Source: Lysinibacillus sp. SGAir0095 (GTDB lineage Bacteria; Bacillota; Bacilli; Bacillales_A; Planococcaceae). Taken from it: a stretch of 64,000 bases of DNA. Made by a program: the position numbers and the translations under genes. The notes beneath the pieces were generated by a model. That model was not told the DNA's origin and made no database searches. It worked only from the letters and a program-made list of their open reading frames with translations. The stretch is from assembly GCF_005491425.1 (NCBI RefSeq), contig NZ_CP028083.1, forward strand, positions 4,078,195 to 4,142,194, read 5' to 3'. Of the stretch, positions 26,131 to 35,492 are shown one piece after another (position 1 is the first letter of the stretch; every line of letters starts with the position of its first letter).

Positions 26131-26691
26131 TTAATATGCCCGAACTATAAGAGGTGCATAATTTGTTATATATTGTTCGATTTCATTGAAAGAGGTAGTA
26201 AATAACATTGCTTTTTTATCTACTTCAGTAAAGAACCCGTTTGTTACCATATCATCATAAAATTCTTTTAATTTATCATAGTAGCCACCTACATTGAATA
26301 AAATACATGGATTATGGTGTTGTCCAATTCTTGCCCATGAAATTACCTCGGAAATTTCTTCTAGCGTTCCAGGTCCTCCAGGTAGTGCAATATAGCAGTT
26401 TCCTAATTCAATCATTTTGTTTTTACGTTCAGACATGGAATTTACAATTTCTAAACGGGTTAAATTAGAATGACATAGCTCACGGTCGACTAAAAATGTT
26501 GGAATAATGCCGATTACTTTGCCATTATGTAATAAAACTTCATCTGCAATCACGCCCATAAGACCAGCCTTTCCTCCGCCGTATACTAAAGTATGACCAT
26601 TTTCGGCAATCCATTTTCCAAGTGATTTTGCTGCGTCTTCGTATAAATAATTGTTACCTAGACTTGCACCACAATAAACTGAAATATTCAA
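26131..26691 (-). CDS. LOG-family nucleoside-5'-monophosphate phosphoribohydrolase
   Basis: 186 residues of the TIGR00730/LOG family (also misnamed lysine decarboxylase), which cleaves AMP-type nucleotides to base and ribose 5-phosphate and in some species releases cytokinins. Seen: SVYCGASLGN, the loop YGGGKAGLMG, and the signature PGGPGTLEEISEVISW. The start is TTG at 26691 with AAAGGAGG 8 bases ahead; no ATG fits. It is divergent from a MazG-like gene 52 bases away, which also starts on TTG, suggesting a shared promoter region and a joint nucleotide-cleaning role. Confidence 0.88.
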   Translation of the reverse strand: MNISVYCGASLGNNYLYEDAAKSLGKWIAENGHTLVYGGGKAGLMGVIADEVLLHNGKVIGIIPTFLVDRELCHSNLTRLEIVNSMSERKNKMIELGNCYIALPGGPGTLEEISEVISWARIGQHHNPCILFNVGGYYDKLKEFYDDMVTNGFFTEVDKKAMLFTTSFNEIEQYITNYAPLIVRAY

Positions 26692-26743
26692 ATTCTATTC
26701 CTCCTTTATGCTATCATTATAGAAGTATAAGGAGTGATTTTCA

Positions 26744-27058
26744 TTGAATATTTTTGAATACCAAACGTGGATTACAGAATTTTATAAAAAACGTGGCTGG
26801 TATGACTTAAACGCCTTTATTCGTGTAAATTTTTTAACGGAAGAAGTTGGTGAAGTTTCAAAAGCCATTCGAACAATTGAAATTGGGCGTGATCGTCCGG
26901 ATGAAGAAACTCTACCAAAAGAAAACCAAATTGAGAATTTAAAAGAAGAACTGGGCGATGTTCTTGATAATTTATTTATTTTAGCTGATAAGTACGAAAT
27001 TGATTTAACTGAAATAATGTTAAGCCATAAAGATAAATTAACCAAACGATATCAATAA
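26744..27058 (+). CDS. MazG-like nucleotide pyrophosphohydrolase
   Basis: 104 residues with the four-helix MazG fold: LTEEVGEVSKAIRTIE gives the first Glu pair and LKEELGDVLDNLFILAD the second (ExxD). These proteins hydrolyse non-canonical or excess NTPs to NMP. The start is TTG with AAGGAG 9 bases upstream. Divergent from the LOG gene. Followed by a hairpin repeat at 27114. Confidence 0.85.
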   Translation: MNIFEYQTWITEFYKKRGWYDLNAFIRVNFLTEEVGEVSKAIRTIEIGRDRPDEETLPKENQIENLKEELGDVLDNLFILADKYEIDLTEIMLSHKDKLTKRYQ

Positions 27059-27113
27059 GTATGCTTCTAACCTTTAAAAAGCCCATACATAAATATAAGT
27101 ACTAAAATAACAA

Positions 27114-27152
27114 AACCACCTAAATCGATGTTTTATCAACTTCTAGGTGGTT
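27114..27152. terminator. Terminator between mazG-like gene and rlmH (copy 3 of the dispersed hairpin)
   Basis: AACCACCTA pairs with TAGGTGGTT; the interior is only partly paired. Downstream TTGATAAAACCGCACTTA matches the tail of the copy at 22509 and runs straight into the rlmH stop codon. Confidence 0.65.
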
Positions 27153-27170
27153 CTTTTGATAAAACCGCAC

Positions 27171-27650
27171 TTACTTATGATACGGTTCGCCCTTGATAAT
27201 CCTAAAACTTCGGTAAATTTGCTCGACTAGCACGAGCTTCATAAGCTGATGGGGAAGGGTCATTTTGCCGAAGCTTAGTTTTTCATCTGCGCGCTTGAGG
27301 ACCTCTTCATGTAGACCGAGTGAACCGCCAATGACAAAGGCGACTTTACTTGTACCGTATGTCATGAGGGATTCGAGGTTCTTTGCCATGTCTTCTGAGG
27401 ATTTCATTTTTCCGTCGATTGCAAGTGCAATGACGTGCGTGCCGTCATTGATCTTGGCTAGTATCCGTTCGCCTTCTTTTCGTTTGACGATTTCCATTTC
27501 GGCATCGCTTAATTGTTCGGGGGCTTTTTCATCCGGGACTTCCACTAATTCAATTTTTGCGTAACCGCCTAAACGTTTTACATATTCGTCTATGCCCATT
27601 TTCAAATACTTTTCTTTTAATTTTCCGACCGAGATGATCGTGATATTCAC
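27171..27650 (-). CDS. rlmH: 23S rRNA pseudouridine-1915 N3-methyltransferase RlmH
   Basis: A SPOUT-class, SAM-dependent methyltransferase acting on assembled 70S ribosomes. Started at GTG 27650 (AAAGGTGG ahead) it has 159 residues, the usual length, beginning [14 protein letters not shown]. The knotted SAM site is seen in [20 protein letters not shown], [13 protein letters not shown] and [21 protein letters not shown] at the end. In B. subtilis (yydA) it also lies near the origin with yyzF and htrC alongside, as here. Confidence 0.94.
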   Translation of the reverse strand: MNITIISVGKLKEKYLKMGIDEYVKRLGGYAKIELVEVPDEKAPEQLSDAEMEIVKRKEGERILAKINDGTHVIALAIDGKMKSSEDMAKNLESLMTYGTSKVAFVIGGSLGLHEEVLKRADEKLSFGKMTLPHQLMKLVLVEQIYRSFRIIKGEPYHK

Positions 27651-27733
27651 TGATTTACCACCTTTACATTCCATTCATAATTAAATTTTACAACATATGA
27701 TTTCCAGTCAACTATTGCCTAAAGAAACCGCTT

Positions 27734-27758
27734 GAAACCCTACTACATATAGGGTTTC
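27734..27758. terminator. Hairpin past yyzF
   Basis: GAAACCCTA pairs with TAGGGTTTC, between the yyzF-like gene and rlmH; moderately T-rich flanks on both strands. Confidence 0.55.
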
Positions 27759-27883
27759 AGTTTTCACTTTTATTAGAAAATTTAAATACAAACAATTTAT
27801 CCACCTTAATACTACATTTACAAACAACTTATCCACATAAGTTATGCACATATCCACAATTACGTTCTATATATTGTGTAAAG

Positions 27884-28048
27884 TTATTTACTTGATACAA
27901 TATATGTTGCTTGCTCCTCGCAATAAGAGCACTTTGTGGATAACTTTTCATTATCCGATAATTTGTCCATAATTGGGAACTCTTGCGTTTGCGCTACAAA
28001 CATGTCTAATGCGTGGTCTATATGGGTTTCACAGCTATACGTCTCCAC
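27884..28048 (-). CDS. yyzF: CxxH/CxxC protein (YyzF family)
   Basis: 54 residues starting at GTG 28048, 9 bases past AAGGAGG; the longer frame to 28084 is not needed. The two metal-type motifs are CETH near the start and CSYC near the end, after which the family is named. Function unknown; it probably binds zinc. Position between htrA and rlmH matches B. subtilis yyzF. The gene itself lies inside a DnaA-box cluster. Confidence 0.8.
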   Translation of the reverse strand: METYSCETHIDHALDMFVAQTQEFPIMDKLSDNEKLSTKCSYCEEQATYIVSSK

Positions 28049-28136
28049 TATTTTGTACCTCCTTTTTTTCAGAAATTTTAACAAACTTATTCACAGTTTA
28101 TTCTATGTTATCCACAATCCATTGTAACAAACAAAA

Positions 28137-28178
28137 AAAGAGTAGGAAAGAAAAGGCTTTTCTTCCACTACTCTTTGT
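28137..28178 (-). terminator. htrA terminator (end of the wal operon)
   Basis: AAAGAGTAG with GGAAGAAAA-type extension pairs with its partner across a GGC loop, giving a stem near 18 bp; on the minus strand it is followed by seven T residues. Confidence 0.85.
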
Positions 28179-28226
28179 GCATATTTTGTTAAAAGTTATC
28201 CACAATTTTGATGCTTATCTAGACTT

Positions 28227-29507
28227 TTACACAGCTGTTCCTTCAGTTAATGTTAAGTTTAGCTCCACTAACTCACCTTGACGATAGACTTTAATTGTAA
28301 TTGTATCTCCAATTTCTGTCTCGTTATATAAGTATTGACGTAAATCAATAGAGTTTTCAACTTTTTGTCCGCCCATTTCAACAATCAGGTCATATTGCTG
28401 CACTCCGGCTTTTCCTGCTGAAGAACCTTCGACTACTTCAGAAACGACAACACCTGTAGTTACTTCTTCAGGTAATTTTAAAGTTTGTTGTTGATAGAAT
28501 GCCGGTACATCCGTTAAATCTAGTAAACCAATTCCCATTGTTGGACGCTTTACTTCACCATGTTGTTCTAGTTCTTCAATAATTGGGATGACTGAATTGA
28601 TGGGAATCGAGAAGCCTAATCCTTCAATTGTATCTTGGGCAATTTTCATCGAGTTGATCCCAACTAATTCACCAGTAATATTGATTAGTGCACCACCGCT
28701 GTTCCCTGGGTTAATGGCAGCATCTGTTTGAAGGACTTCTACTTCCCAGTCTTCGTTACCATCAGCATTTAAATCCACTGGAACTGAGCGGTCTGTACCC
28801 GAAATAACACCTGTCGTGACGGAACCATAGAAATCTAAGCCAAGAGGGTTCCCAATGGCAATAACTGATTCACCCTGCTTTAATACATCTGAATCACCAA
28901 ATTTGGCCACTGTTTCAACCTTTTCACTGCTTATTGAAACGACAGCTAAATCTGTCCAAATATCACTGCCTACTAATTTTGCTTCTTCTTTTGTTCCATC
29001 TGCTAATGTGACTTCCAGCTGTTTTGCACCTTCCACTACATGATAGTTTGTGATTACATAGGCCAGATCATTATCCACTTTATAGATAACCCCTGAACCA
29101 CTACCTGCCTCAGCCGTAGTTGCTTGTTGGTTCCAGAAATCACTTACCTCCTGAATATTAGTAATACCTACAACTGCATCCGACACTGTGTCAACTGCTG
29201 ATACAATATCTGATTTAACCTCAGTTGCAGTTTGTGTAATCGTCGATTCTGTGTTGCTATTCTTGGTCGTTGATTGACTTGAAAGCTGGTTCGTCATAGA
29301 AGGCACCAACAACCAAATCAGTAATGCTCCTATGATAATTCCAGATAGTCCACTTAAAAAATACCCTGCTTTACTGCCTCCATTTTTTTTGGAGCGTCGT
29401 TTATTTTCTTCTTCCTGCTCACGTCTTAATCGTTCTTGAAGGGGTGAGTAAGAATTAACAGATTCATGTTCTTGTTGTTTATTTTCATCATCATGATAGT
29501 AACTCAC
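28227..29507 (-). CDS. htrC: Membrane-anchored HtrA-type serine protease (HtrC/YycK)
   Basis: A surface quality-control protease. After a charged 55-residue cytoplasmic segment there is one membrane helix (YFLSGLSGIIIGALLIWLL), then a trypsin-fold domain with the triad His (ITNYHVVEG), Asp (WTDLAVVSI) and Ser (GNSGGALIN), and a C-terminal PDZ domain (VEGSSAGKAGVQQYDLIVEM). I start it at GTG 29507, after GGAAAGGACTG. It is the last gene of the walRKHIJ operon, as in B. subtilis, 130 bases past walJ. Confidence 0.92.
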   Translation of the reverse strand: MSYYHDDENKQQEHESVNSYSPLQERLRREQEEENKRRSKKNGGSKAGYFLSGLSGIIIGALLIWLLVPSMTNQLSSQSTTKNSNTESTITQTATEVKSDIVSAVDTVSDAVVGITNIQEVSDFWNQQATTAEAGSGSGVIYKVDNDLAYVITNYHVVEGAKQLEVTLADGTKEEAKLVGSDIWTDLAVVSISSEKVETVAKFGDSDVLKQGESVIAIGNPLGLDFYGSVTTGVISGTDRSVPVDLNADGNEDWEVEVLQTDAAINPGNSGGALINITGELVGINSMKIAQDTIEGLGFSIPINSVIPIIEELEQHGEVKRPTMGIGLLDLTDVPAFYQQQTLKLPEEVTTGVVVSEVVEGSSAGKAGVQQYDLIVEMGGQKVENSIDLRQYLYNETEIGDTITIKVYRQGELVELNLTLTEGTAV

Positions 29508-29638
29508 TATTTTCAGTCCTTTCCTTCTCTTCTTGTCATTATGATACAATCCAAACATTAAAATTACATGAAAATGAAATAAAACAAAATTAAAAAAAGA
29601 AGATATAACAAAGAAATTCTTGTCATACCTTCTCTAAT

Positions 29639-30427
29639 TTAAACCGTTACTAGTAAAGTTGGCTCTTCTGCATCTGTATCATGTATATGCACGTATTCAC
29701 CAGCAATAATGCCGCAGGATTGGAGAGTTTGTGTTACGCTCATTCTTGCTAAATCTTTCATATTATTATCCTTGCTTAAATGGGAAAGATATATTTGAGT
29801 TGGCTTTTCAAAAACCACTTCACTCATGGCAACTGCAGCATCCTCATTGGAAACATGTCCAACATCACTTAGAATTCGTCGTTTAACAGACCAAGGATAA
29901 CGCCCCATTTGTAGCATACCGATATCATGATTACTTTCAAAAACAAAGGAATCCGCTCCACGAATAATCCCTTTCATTCGATCACTGACATAACCTGTGT
30001 CAGTAATTAACACTAACTTGCGCCCATTCTCATGAAATACATAAAACATTGGATCAGCAGCATCATGAGAAACTGCAAAGGATTCAATATTTATGGACCC
30101 AAAAGACTGCACCGTTTCCATATTAAAAACAAATTTCTGTTCTAATGGAATCTTTCCAATATGGCTATCCATTGCTTGCCAAGTTTTTTCATTCGCATAA
30201 ATCGGGACATTATGTTTTCGAGCTAGAACACCGAGTCCCTTAATATGGTCACTATGTTCGTGTGTTACTAAAATCCCTGATAATTTTTTCATATCACGAT
30301 CAATTTTAGCAAACAGTTGCTCCATTTTTTTACCCGTTAAGCCGGCATCGACTAGAAATGCATGTTCATCGTTCTCTACATAAATAGCATTTCCAGTACT
30401 CCCACTTGCTAAAACACTAAATCGCAT
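29639..30427 (-). CDS. walJ: WalJ (YycJ), metallo-beta-lactamase-fold hydrolase
   Basis: 262 residues with the metal site [18 protein letters not shown], a further Asp in ITDTGYVSD and the late His in [10 protein letters not shown]. The family is a zinc-dependent hydrolase/exonuclease-like protein linked to coordination of cell division and DNA replication; its substrate is unsettled. It is encoded 4 bases past walI within the wal operon. Confidence 0.93.
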   Translation of the reverse strand: MRFSVLASGSTGNAIYVENDEHAFLVDAGLTGKKMEQLFAKIDRDMKKLSGILVTHEHSDHIKGLGVLARKHNVPIYANEKTWQAMDSHIGKIPLEQKFVFNMETVQSFGSINIESFAVSHDAADPMFYVFHENGRKLVLITDTGYVSDRMKGIIRGADSFVFESNHDIGMLQMGRYPWSVKRRILSDVGHVSNEDAAVAMSEVVFEKPTQIYLSHLSKDNNMKDLARMSVTQTLQSCGIIAGEYVHIHDTDAEEPTLLVTV

Positions 30428-30431
30428 ACTA

Positions 30432-31322
30432 CTACTCCCTACTTTTATCTTTTTCTATCTCCAGGTTATTTTCATCATCATCTGTAATAGCTTCTTCTAC
30501 AGCTTCCTCAACTTCTTCAACCTTGGATGCATCTAGTGTTAAATCAAGTACTCCCCCTTGCACAGCATTGACAAAGTATTCTCTGACTTCACCATTTTCT
30601 GTTTGCACTTGAATTTCCCAGGTTGGTACAAATACTTGAGTTTGTGTAAATTGCACTAAGGTTGTATACCCTAGATTCATCTTGGTAATCTTTGAATTAG
30701 GTAATAGAAGCCCCTTATTATATAGATTTTGGATTGCTGTTAAAGGCGTTGATAATACCTTTTCTTCCTCATAAGCTGCAATATCTTCTAATAGAGTTTG
30801 TTCGTATTCTACTATTTCATTTTGATCATTCCAGTAGACTGTGACAAGTCCATTTAAAATGTAATAGAGTGTCCTCGTATTAACCGTTTGGAAAAATGTT
30901 GCGGATTTGTTTTCCTTATCAATTTGCCATAATGTATAGGAAGCGCCCTCATAAACATTTAATTTTAAGAAGTCGTTATAAGAAGTCGCTTCATCGATAT
31001 TCTTTATTTCTACTGGTTCTTTTAAAGTAACGACCAGTTTATTTTTATCGATCCAAACATCTTTGGCGTTTTCAATTTTAGGGCTCTCTTCTTCAAAATT
31101 TACTACTTTCCCAGAAATATAAGCAGCTTTTTCAATATTCGTCGGTAGCATCCCGTAGGTAATATTGTCCTCTTTTAAGCGTGCTTCAATTGTTTTTTCA
31201 CTTAAAGATTCTCCCTGAGCTAGTTGTGCTTCCGTATGGCGGTTCAGATAGAGTGAATATAAAAAGACATCTAGTATTAGAAATACCACGATGAATATAG
31301 ATTTCGATTTACTCCAGTCCAT
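30432..31322 (-). CDS. walI: WalI (YycI), regulator of WalK
   Basis: 296 residues with a single N-terminal membrane helix ([19 protein letters not shown]) and an extracytoplasmic region of the YycI type ([21 protein letters not shown]). WalI and WalH bind WalK's membrane part and restrain its activity. The C-terminal 25 residues are strongly acidic ([17 protein letters not shown]). It overlaps walH by 14 bases. Confidence 0.92.
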   Translation of the reverse strand: MDWSKSKSIFIVVFLILDVFLYSLYLNRHTEAQLAQGESLSEKTIEARLKEDNITYGMLPTNIEKAAYISGKVVNFEEESPKIENAKDVWIDKNKLVVTLKEPVEIKNIDEATSYNDFLKLNVYEGASYTLWQIDKENKSATFFQTVNTRTLYYILNGLVTVYWNDQNEIVEYEQTLLEDIAAYEEEKVLSTPLTAIQNLYNKGLLLPNSKITKMNLGYTTLVQFTQTQVFVPTWEIQVQTENGEVREYFVNAVQGGVLDLTLDASKVEEVEEAVEEAITDDDENNLEIEKDKSRE

Positions 31323-32610
31323 ATTCAGGCCCTCCTACTGGATCTGTCGTTAAACGTGCCCAACTACCCTCTCGAATAACAAACCAGCTAGGTTCAAGAG
31401 AATATACTTTAGGGTTAAGGGGATCTGGCGTTAAATAATACCCCAATACCAACTCATCAATATCCTGTAAAGTTTGAATTGTATTGACCATTTCCACTCC
31501 TGAAGGTAACTGTATAGTAGAGGATTCAGAAGCAACAAATAAGTAGTATGGTCTTTTATATTCGAAAACCTGATTTCTCCCCCATGTAACCGCTATTCGA
31601 GTTGACGTGACACTGCTAAACACAGGGAGGCCTTGTAGATATAGCTGATACTCGATAATATGCCTTTGTACATTACTATAGCTATATCTATAATCTCCTG
31701 TTAAACCGCCATGGTCATTTATAAAATCATAGCTGTCGTGTACTAACTCGGAGTGTTTAATATCAATAATACTTTCTTCTGCGGGATATACATAGTTAAT
31801 GGTTTTGCTGCCCGAATCAGATGTCATCATAGCCATGCCATCCGTATAAGTAGTATTATCAAAATTCTTCTGAACGAGTTTTGTATCTTCAAACAATACA
31901 TCTTTAAAGACATCAGTGGAAATCTCGTCAATATAGTATGTGTATTGTACTAAATCGACTGGATTAGCTGGAACATATAAAGAGAGCGCATTCGGTCTTA
32001 CTATTTCTTTATAAGGAACAGCTTTTTGAATTGTCTTCATATAAGTAGAATTAAATTGTTCTTGTCCGATAGGTACAACTGTCGTATACAAGGTTTGTTT
32101 TTCTTTGCTGACAAAGGAAAATTGCAGCGTATTTGTTTCTTCTAAATTGCTCCAATCAATCAAAATATGGCTAAATGCAATCTCAGGCAACTCGCTTTGA
32201 GTAAATTGGAGTACCGAACGAAATGTATTGATCGGCACTTCAGCAGAAAAGAAAAGTGTTATCTGGTTTTCTGAATGCACCATATTATTCATCTTTTCAT
32301 CTGATAGATTACTTTGGATAAATCTTAGTTCAGTTGCATCCAAATCCTGAATGGCTTCTATTACATTATCGATAGCAGTTGATGTTGTAGTACCTAAAAA
32401 GCTCCCATTTTCATGTATTAAAATACGGTAGGGTTTTATCACTTCTTGAATATCCTTCTTCTGCCCTAATGTAACTGGTTCACCTTGTGATTCTGGAATG
32501 TTTTGATAGTCCGGCGTATAGGTCCATATCGAAAATGTTAGTATAAGACTTAAAAAGACTAGGAGGAACAGTACAAATGATTTAATTTGTTCTACATGTT
32601 TCACTCCCAA
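31309..32610 (-). CDS. walH: WalH (YycH), regulator of WalK
   Basis: About 431-433 residues: one N-terminal membrane helix (FVLFLLVFLSLILTFSIW) and a three-domain extracellular part ending in YSLEPSWFVIREGSW. It partners WalI in controlling WalK. The annotated frame begins at TTG 32610; GTG at 32604 is an equally good choice and no ATG is available. Either start overlaps the end of walK, so translation is coupled. Confidence 0.9.
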   Translation of the reverse strand: MGVKHVEQIKSFVLFLLVFLSLILTFSIWTYTPDYQNIPESQGEPVTLGQKKDIQEVIKPYRILIHENGSFLGTTTSTAIDNVIEAIQDLDATELRFIQSNLSDEKMNNMVHSENQITLFFSAEVPINTFRSVLQFTQSELPEIAFSHILIDWSNLEETNTLQFSFVSKEKQTLYTTVVPIGQEQFNSTYMKTIQKAVPYKEIVRPNALSLYVPANPVDLVQYTYYIDEISTDVFKDVLFEDTKLVQKNFDNTTYTDGMAMMTSDSGSKTINYVYPAEESIIDIKHSELVHDSYDFINDHGGLTGDYRYSYSNVQRHIIEYQLYLQGLPVFSSVTSTRIAVTWGRNQVFEYKRPYYLFVASESSTIQLPSGVEMVNTIQTLQDIDELVLGYYLTPDPLNPKVYSLEPSWFVIREGSWARLTTDPVGGPEYGLE

Positions 32611-34430
32611 TCACCCGCCTCATCTAATTCATATGGTAACGTAAAGAAGATTGTTGTTCCTACCCCTTCCTCACTTTCGGCCCATATCTTTCCGCCATGT
32701 GCTTCAATCATCTCTTTTGCAATAGCAAGACCTAGACCTGTTCCACCCATTGCACGAGACCTAGCTCTATCGACGCGATAGAAGCGATCGAATATTTTTG
32801 TGACATTTTCTTTTGGAATCCCCATACCATCATCTGAAACCATTACTTTTAACATGTTTTCTTGTACAGTAAAACCAAATCGAATATTCCCTCCATCCGG
32901 AGAATATTTCAATGCATTGGAGATAATATTATCAATTACTTGAGTCAGTTTATCTGTATCAGCCTCAACAAAATATGATGTATCTGGAATATAACGATCA
33001 AATTTAACATTTTGTGATTTAGACATTTCAAATCGATCAATGATTCGATTAAAGAATTTATTAAACTCGACAAACTCTCTATTTAACTTATAATCTCGAC
33101 TATCCATTTTTGAAAGATTTAATAAATCATTAACAAGTCGAATCATACGCTCTGTTTCGGTTTGTGTAACATTTAAAAATGTTGGTGCAATATTTTCATC
33201 TCTCCACGCACCATCTGCCAGTGCTTCTAAATAACTCCGCATTGTCGTTAATGGCGTACGCAATTCATGAGAGACATTTGCAACAAATTCTCTTCGTTCC
33301 ATGTCAATCTTCTCTTGTTCCGTAATATCATGAATAACAGTGATTAATCCATTTACAAACCCCGTTTCTTTTTGAATGACGGAAAAATTCGCTCTCAAAA
33401 TGAAAGGCTTGTCTTGAGTACTATAATCTAAGTTAATAGATTCCTTCATATGAATTAAATCCTCAAAACTGTATTCCTCATCCAACTCCAATACAGAAGC
33501 AATAGGACGACTTAGAGTTGTTTCACGTGTAACATTCAAAAAGTTTAAAGCAGGATCATTGATAAGAATGACCTTTCCTTTACGGTCTGTTGCGATTACA
33601 CCATCTGTCATATTACTTAATACAGAAGCGAGTTTTCTCCTCTCTGCTTCTGTTGTAGACTGTGCTTCCTGCAAACGATTCGTTAAATGGTTGAAGGCTA
33701 GGGCAAGTTGACCGATTTCATCGTCCCCATATACTCGAACCTTTCTTGAATAGTTCCCTCTAGACATGGCTTGGGCTTGTCTGCGCATGTCTAAAATTGG
33801 TTTCGTAATCGTTTTAGCAAATAAAATCCCGAGCACAATTGTAATCGCAAGAGACATAGCGATACCAATGGCAAAAATCCGGTTAATATCCTTCATTTGC
33901 TCAAAAACTCTTTCAATATCAGATTCAATATAGATTGCACCAAGTACTTCTCCATTTGGTCCAACATTATCCATTATAGGGGCAGCAAGGACCCATACCC
34001 GATTTCCTGAATCGAGTGCAATATTCTCTGCATAATTTTCAGATGAAATGGATCTTGTTACTGTATCAATATTCCTCCGTTGTCCTACAATGGATTGATT
34101 ATCTATATCTGAAGTGGCTAGCACTTTATTTCGATTATCAATTATTAAAATTTCGTTGATATCTTGTTTTGGAAACTCCAATAAAATAACACTTAAGCTT
34201 TGTTCAATACTTGGACTTGTGTCATCACGTTCCTTTAACAATTCTTCTCGAATACTGTATTGAACTAAGTCGATTCGTTGAGAAATCGAATCCTTAAAGT
34301 TCTCTTTTAAACTGGCTTCTAATTTAGAGGAGAAATAAATTCCAATTATCTGTAGTGCAATAATAATTAACAATACATAGATTAAAACTATTTTTACGTG
34401 AATAGACTTAAAAAAGCTCACCTTATGCAT
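32601..34430 (-). CDS. walK: WalK (YycG), essential cell-wall sensor histidine kinase
   Basis: 609 residues. Membrane helix 1 near residues 10-30, an extracellular Cache/PAS domain, helix 2 near 185-205, then HAMP (ITKPILDMRRQAQAMSRG), a PAS domain (LSNMTDGVIATDRKGKVIL), the phospho-acceptor His in VANVSHELRTPLTTMRSY, and the ATP-binding N box (NIISNALKYSPDGG), DDGMGIP and GTGLGLAIAKEM. It reads the state of peptidoglycan/lipid II and phosphorylates WalR. It lies 5 bases past walR. Confidence 0.97.
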   Translation of the reverse strand: MHKVSFFKSIHVKIVLIYVLLIIIALQIIGIYFSSKLEASLKENFKDSISQRIDLVQYSIREELLKERDDTSPSIEQSLSVILLEFPKQDINEILIIDNRNKVLATSDIDNQSIVGQRRNIDTVTRSISSENYAENIALDSGNRVWVLAAPIMDNVGPNGEVLGAIYIESDIERVFEQMKDINRIFAIGIAMSLAITIVLGILFAKTITKPILDMRRQAQAMSRGNYSRKVRVYGDDEIGQLALAFNHLTNRLQEAQSTTEAERRKLASVLSNMTDGVIATDRKGKVILINDPALNFLNVTRETTLSRPIASVLELDEEYSFEDLIHMKESINLDYSTQDKPFILRANFSVIQKETGFVNGLITVIHDITEQEKIDMERREFVANVSHELRTPLTTMRSYLEALADGAWRDENIAPTFLNVTQTETERMIRLVNDLLNLSKMDSRDYKLNREFVEFNKFFNRIIDRFEMSKSQNVKFDRYIPDTSYFVEADTDKLTQVIDNIISNALKYSPDGGNIRFGFTVQENMLKVMVSDDGMGIPKENVTKIFDRFYRVDRARSRAMGGTGLGLAIAKEMIEAHGGKIWAESEEGVGTTIFFTLPYELDEAGDWE

Positions 34431-34435
34431 TCAGA

Positions 34436-35146
34436 CTACTCCTGTTCAGGATTTCGCAAATAATAACCAACACCACGACGAGTTACAATCCAGTTTGGAT
34501 GACTTGGATTATCTTCGATTTTTTCACGTAAACGACGAATCGTAACATCGACAGTTCGAACATCTCCAAAGTAATCATAACCCCATACCGTTTGAAGCAA
34601 ATGCTCACGTGTCATTACCTGACCAATATGCTTCGCTAAATAATGCAATAGTTCAAATTCACGGTGTGTTAACTCAATTGCTTCACCGCGTTTTAAAACT
34701 AAATACGCATCAGGTTGAATAATTAAAGTTCCAACAGTAATATCATTTGTTTCTTCCTTTACCTCTTCTGGTTGACTTGACACTTTTAAACGACGCATAT
34801 TCGCTTTTACACGGGCAATTAACTCTCGTGTACTAAATGGTTTTGTTACGTAGTCATCGGCTCCCATTTCCAATCCTAAGACTTTATCAATTTCGGAACC
34901 TTTAGCAGTTAGCATAATAATTGGGAAATCATATTTCTTACGAATTTCACGACAAACTTCCATCCCATCTCTTTTAGGAAGCATAATATCCAGTAACATT
35001 AAATCAGGCTGAGATTCTTCCACTTTTTCTAGTGCTTCGTCTCCATCATAGGCACAGATTACCTGGTATCCTTCCTTAACTAAGTTAAATTGCAGAATAT
35101 CTGCAATCGGCTTTTCATCATCACAAACTAATATTGTTTTTGTCAT
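34436..35146 (-). CDS. walR: WalR (YycF), essential cell-wall response regulator
   Basis: 236 residues of the OmpR family. The receiver domain has the acidic pair DDE at the N-terminus, the phospho-accepting Asp in [13 protein letters not shown] and [12 protein letters not shown]; the winged-helix output domain is [19 protein letters not shown] to [15 protein letters not shown]. It activates autolysin genes and represses their inhibitors. AAAAAGGAGAA precedes the ATG. First gene of the wal operon. Confidence 0.97.
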   Translation of the reverse strand: MTKTILVCDDEKPIADILQFNLVKEGYQVICAYDGDEALEKVEESQPDLMLLDIMLPKRDGMEVCREIRKKYDFPIIMLTAKGSEIDKVLGLEMGADDYVTKPFSTRELIARVKANMRRLKVSSQPEEVKEETNDITVGTLIIQPDAYLVLKRGEAIELTHREFELLHYLAKHIGQVMTREHLLQTVWGYDYFGDVRTVDVTIRRLREKIEDNPSHPNWIVTRRGVGYYLRNPEQE

Positions 35147-35206
35147 ATTTTTTTCTCCTTTTTGTCAATGTATCTATGTTCGATTAATAAAGTTCAAAAT
35201 TTATAA

Positions 35207-35234
35207 TTTATAAGTGCAAGATGACTTTAATCAA
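35207..35234 (-). promoter_or_regulatory. Candidate promoter of the wal operon
   Basis: On the minus strand TTGATT and TATAAA are separated by 16 bases, about 60 bases ahead of walR. The remaining 345-base gap up to the M23 gene holds only the terminator at 35457. Confidence 0.4.
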
Positions 35235-35456
35235 ATTGCCTTTCTGATTCGTGAATCACGTACACAATCTCCAAATAACCTATAGCCATTCTTCATTTAG
35301 AATAAATGCATAAAGCTATTATACCAAATAAACTCGATCAACAAGTATTAGAAACCGTTAATCTATTAATCAGTATTATCTGAATAGGTTATACCTGGTT
35401 GTTGATTATTTTTTGGGAAATAATTCGACAAATTTAGTCATTCTGTTTTAATAAAA

Positions 35457-35485
35457 AAGACAGTCCTTTTAGTTTGGACTGTCTT
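35457..35485 (-). terminator. Terminator of the M23 peptidase gene
   Basis: AAGACAGTCC pairs with GGACTGTCTT; on the minus strand the stem is followed by TTTTTT. Confidence 0.88.
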
Positions 35486-35492
35486 ACTTACA

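Larger units (their letters stand above)
27797..28204. promoter_or_regulatory. DnaA-box cluster around yyzF
   Basis: Four perfect boxes (27829-27837, 27935-27943 reversed, 28108-28116, 28196-28204) and at least four one-mismatch boxes (27797, 27842, 27850, 28087) lie in about 400 bases, 36 kb from dnaA. B. subtilis has a DnaA-box cluster in the same neighbourhood (yydA/rlmH) that helps restrain initiation. Confidence 0.6.

Noticed and set aside
35147..35492. Riboswitch or other leader RNA ahead of walR
   Set aside because: Only AT-rich sequence and an ordinary terminator of the neighbouring gene were seen.
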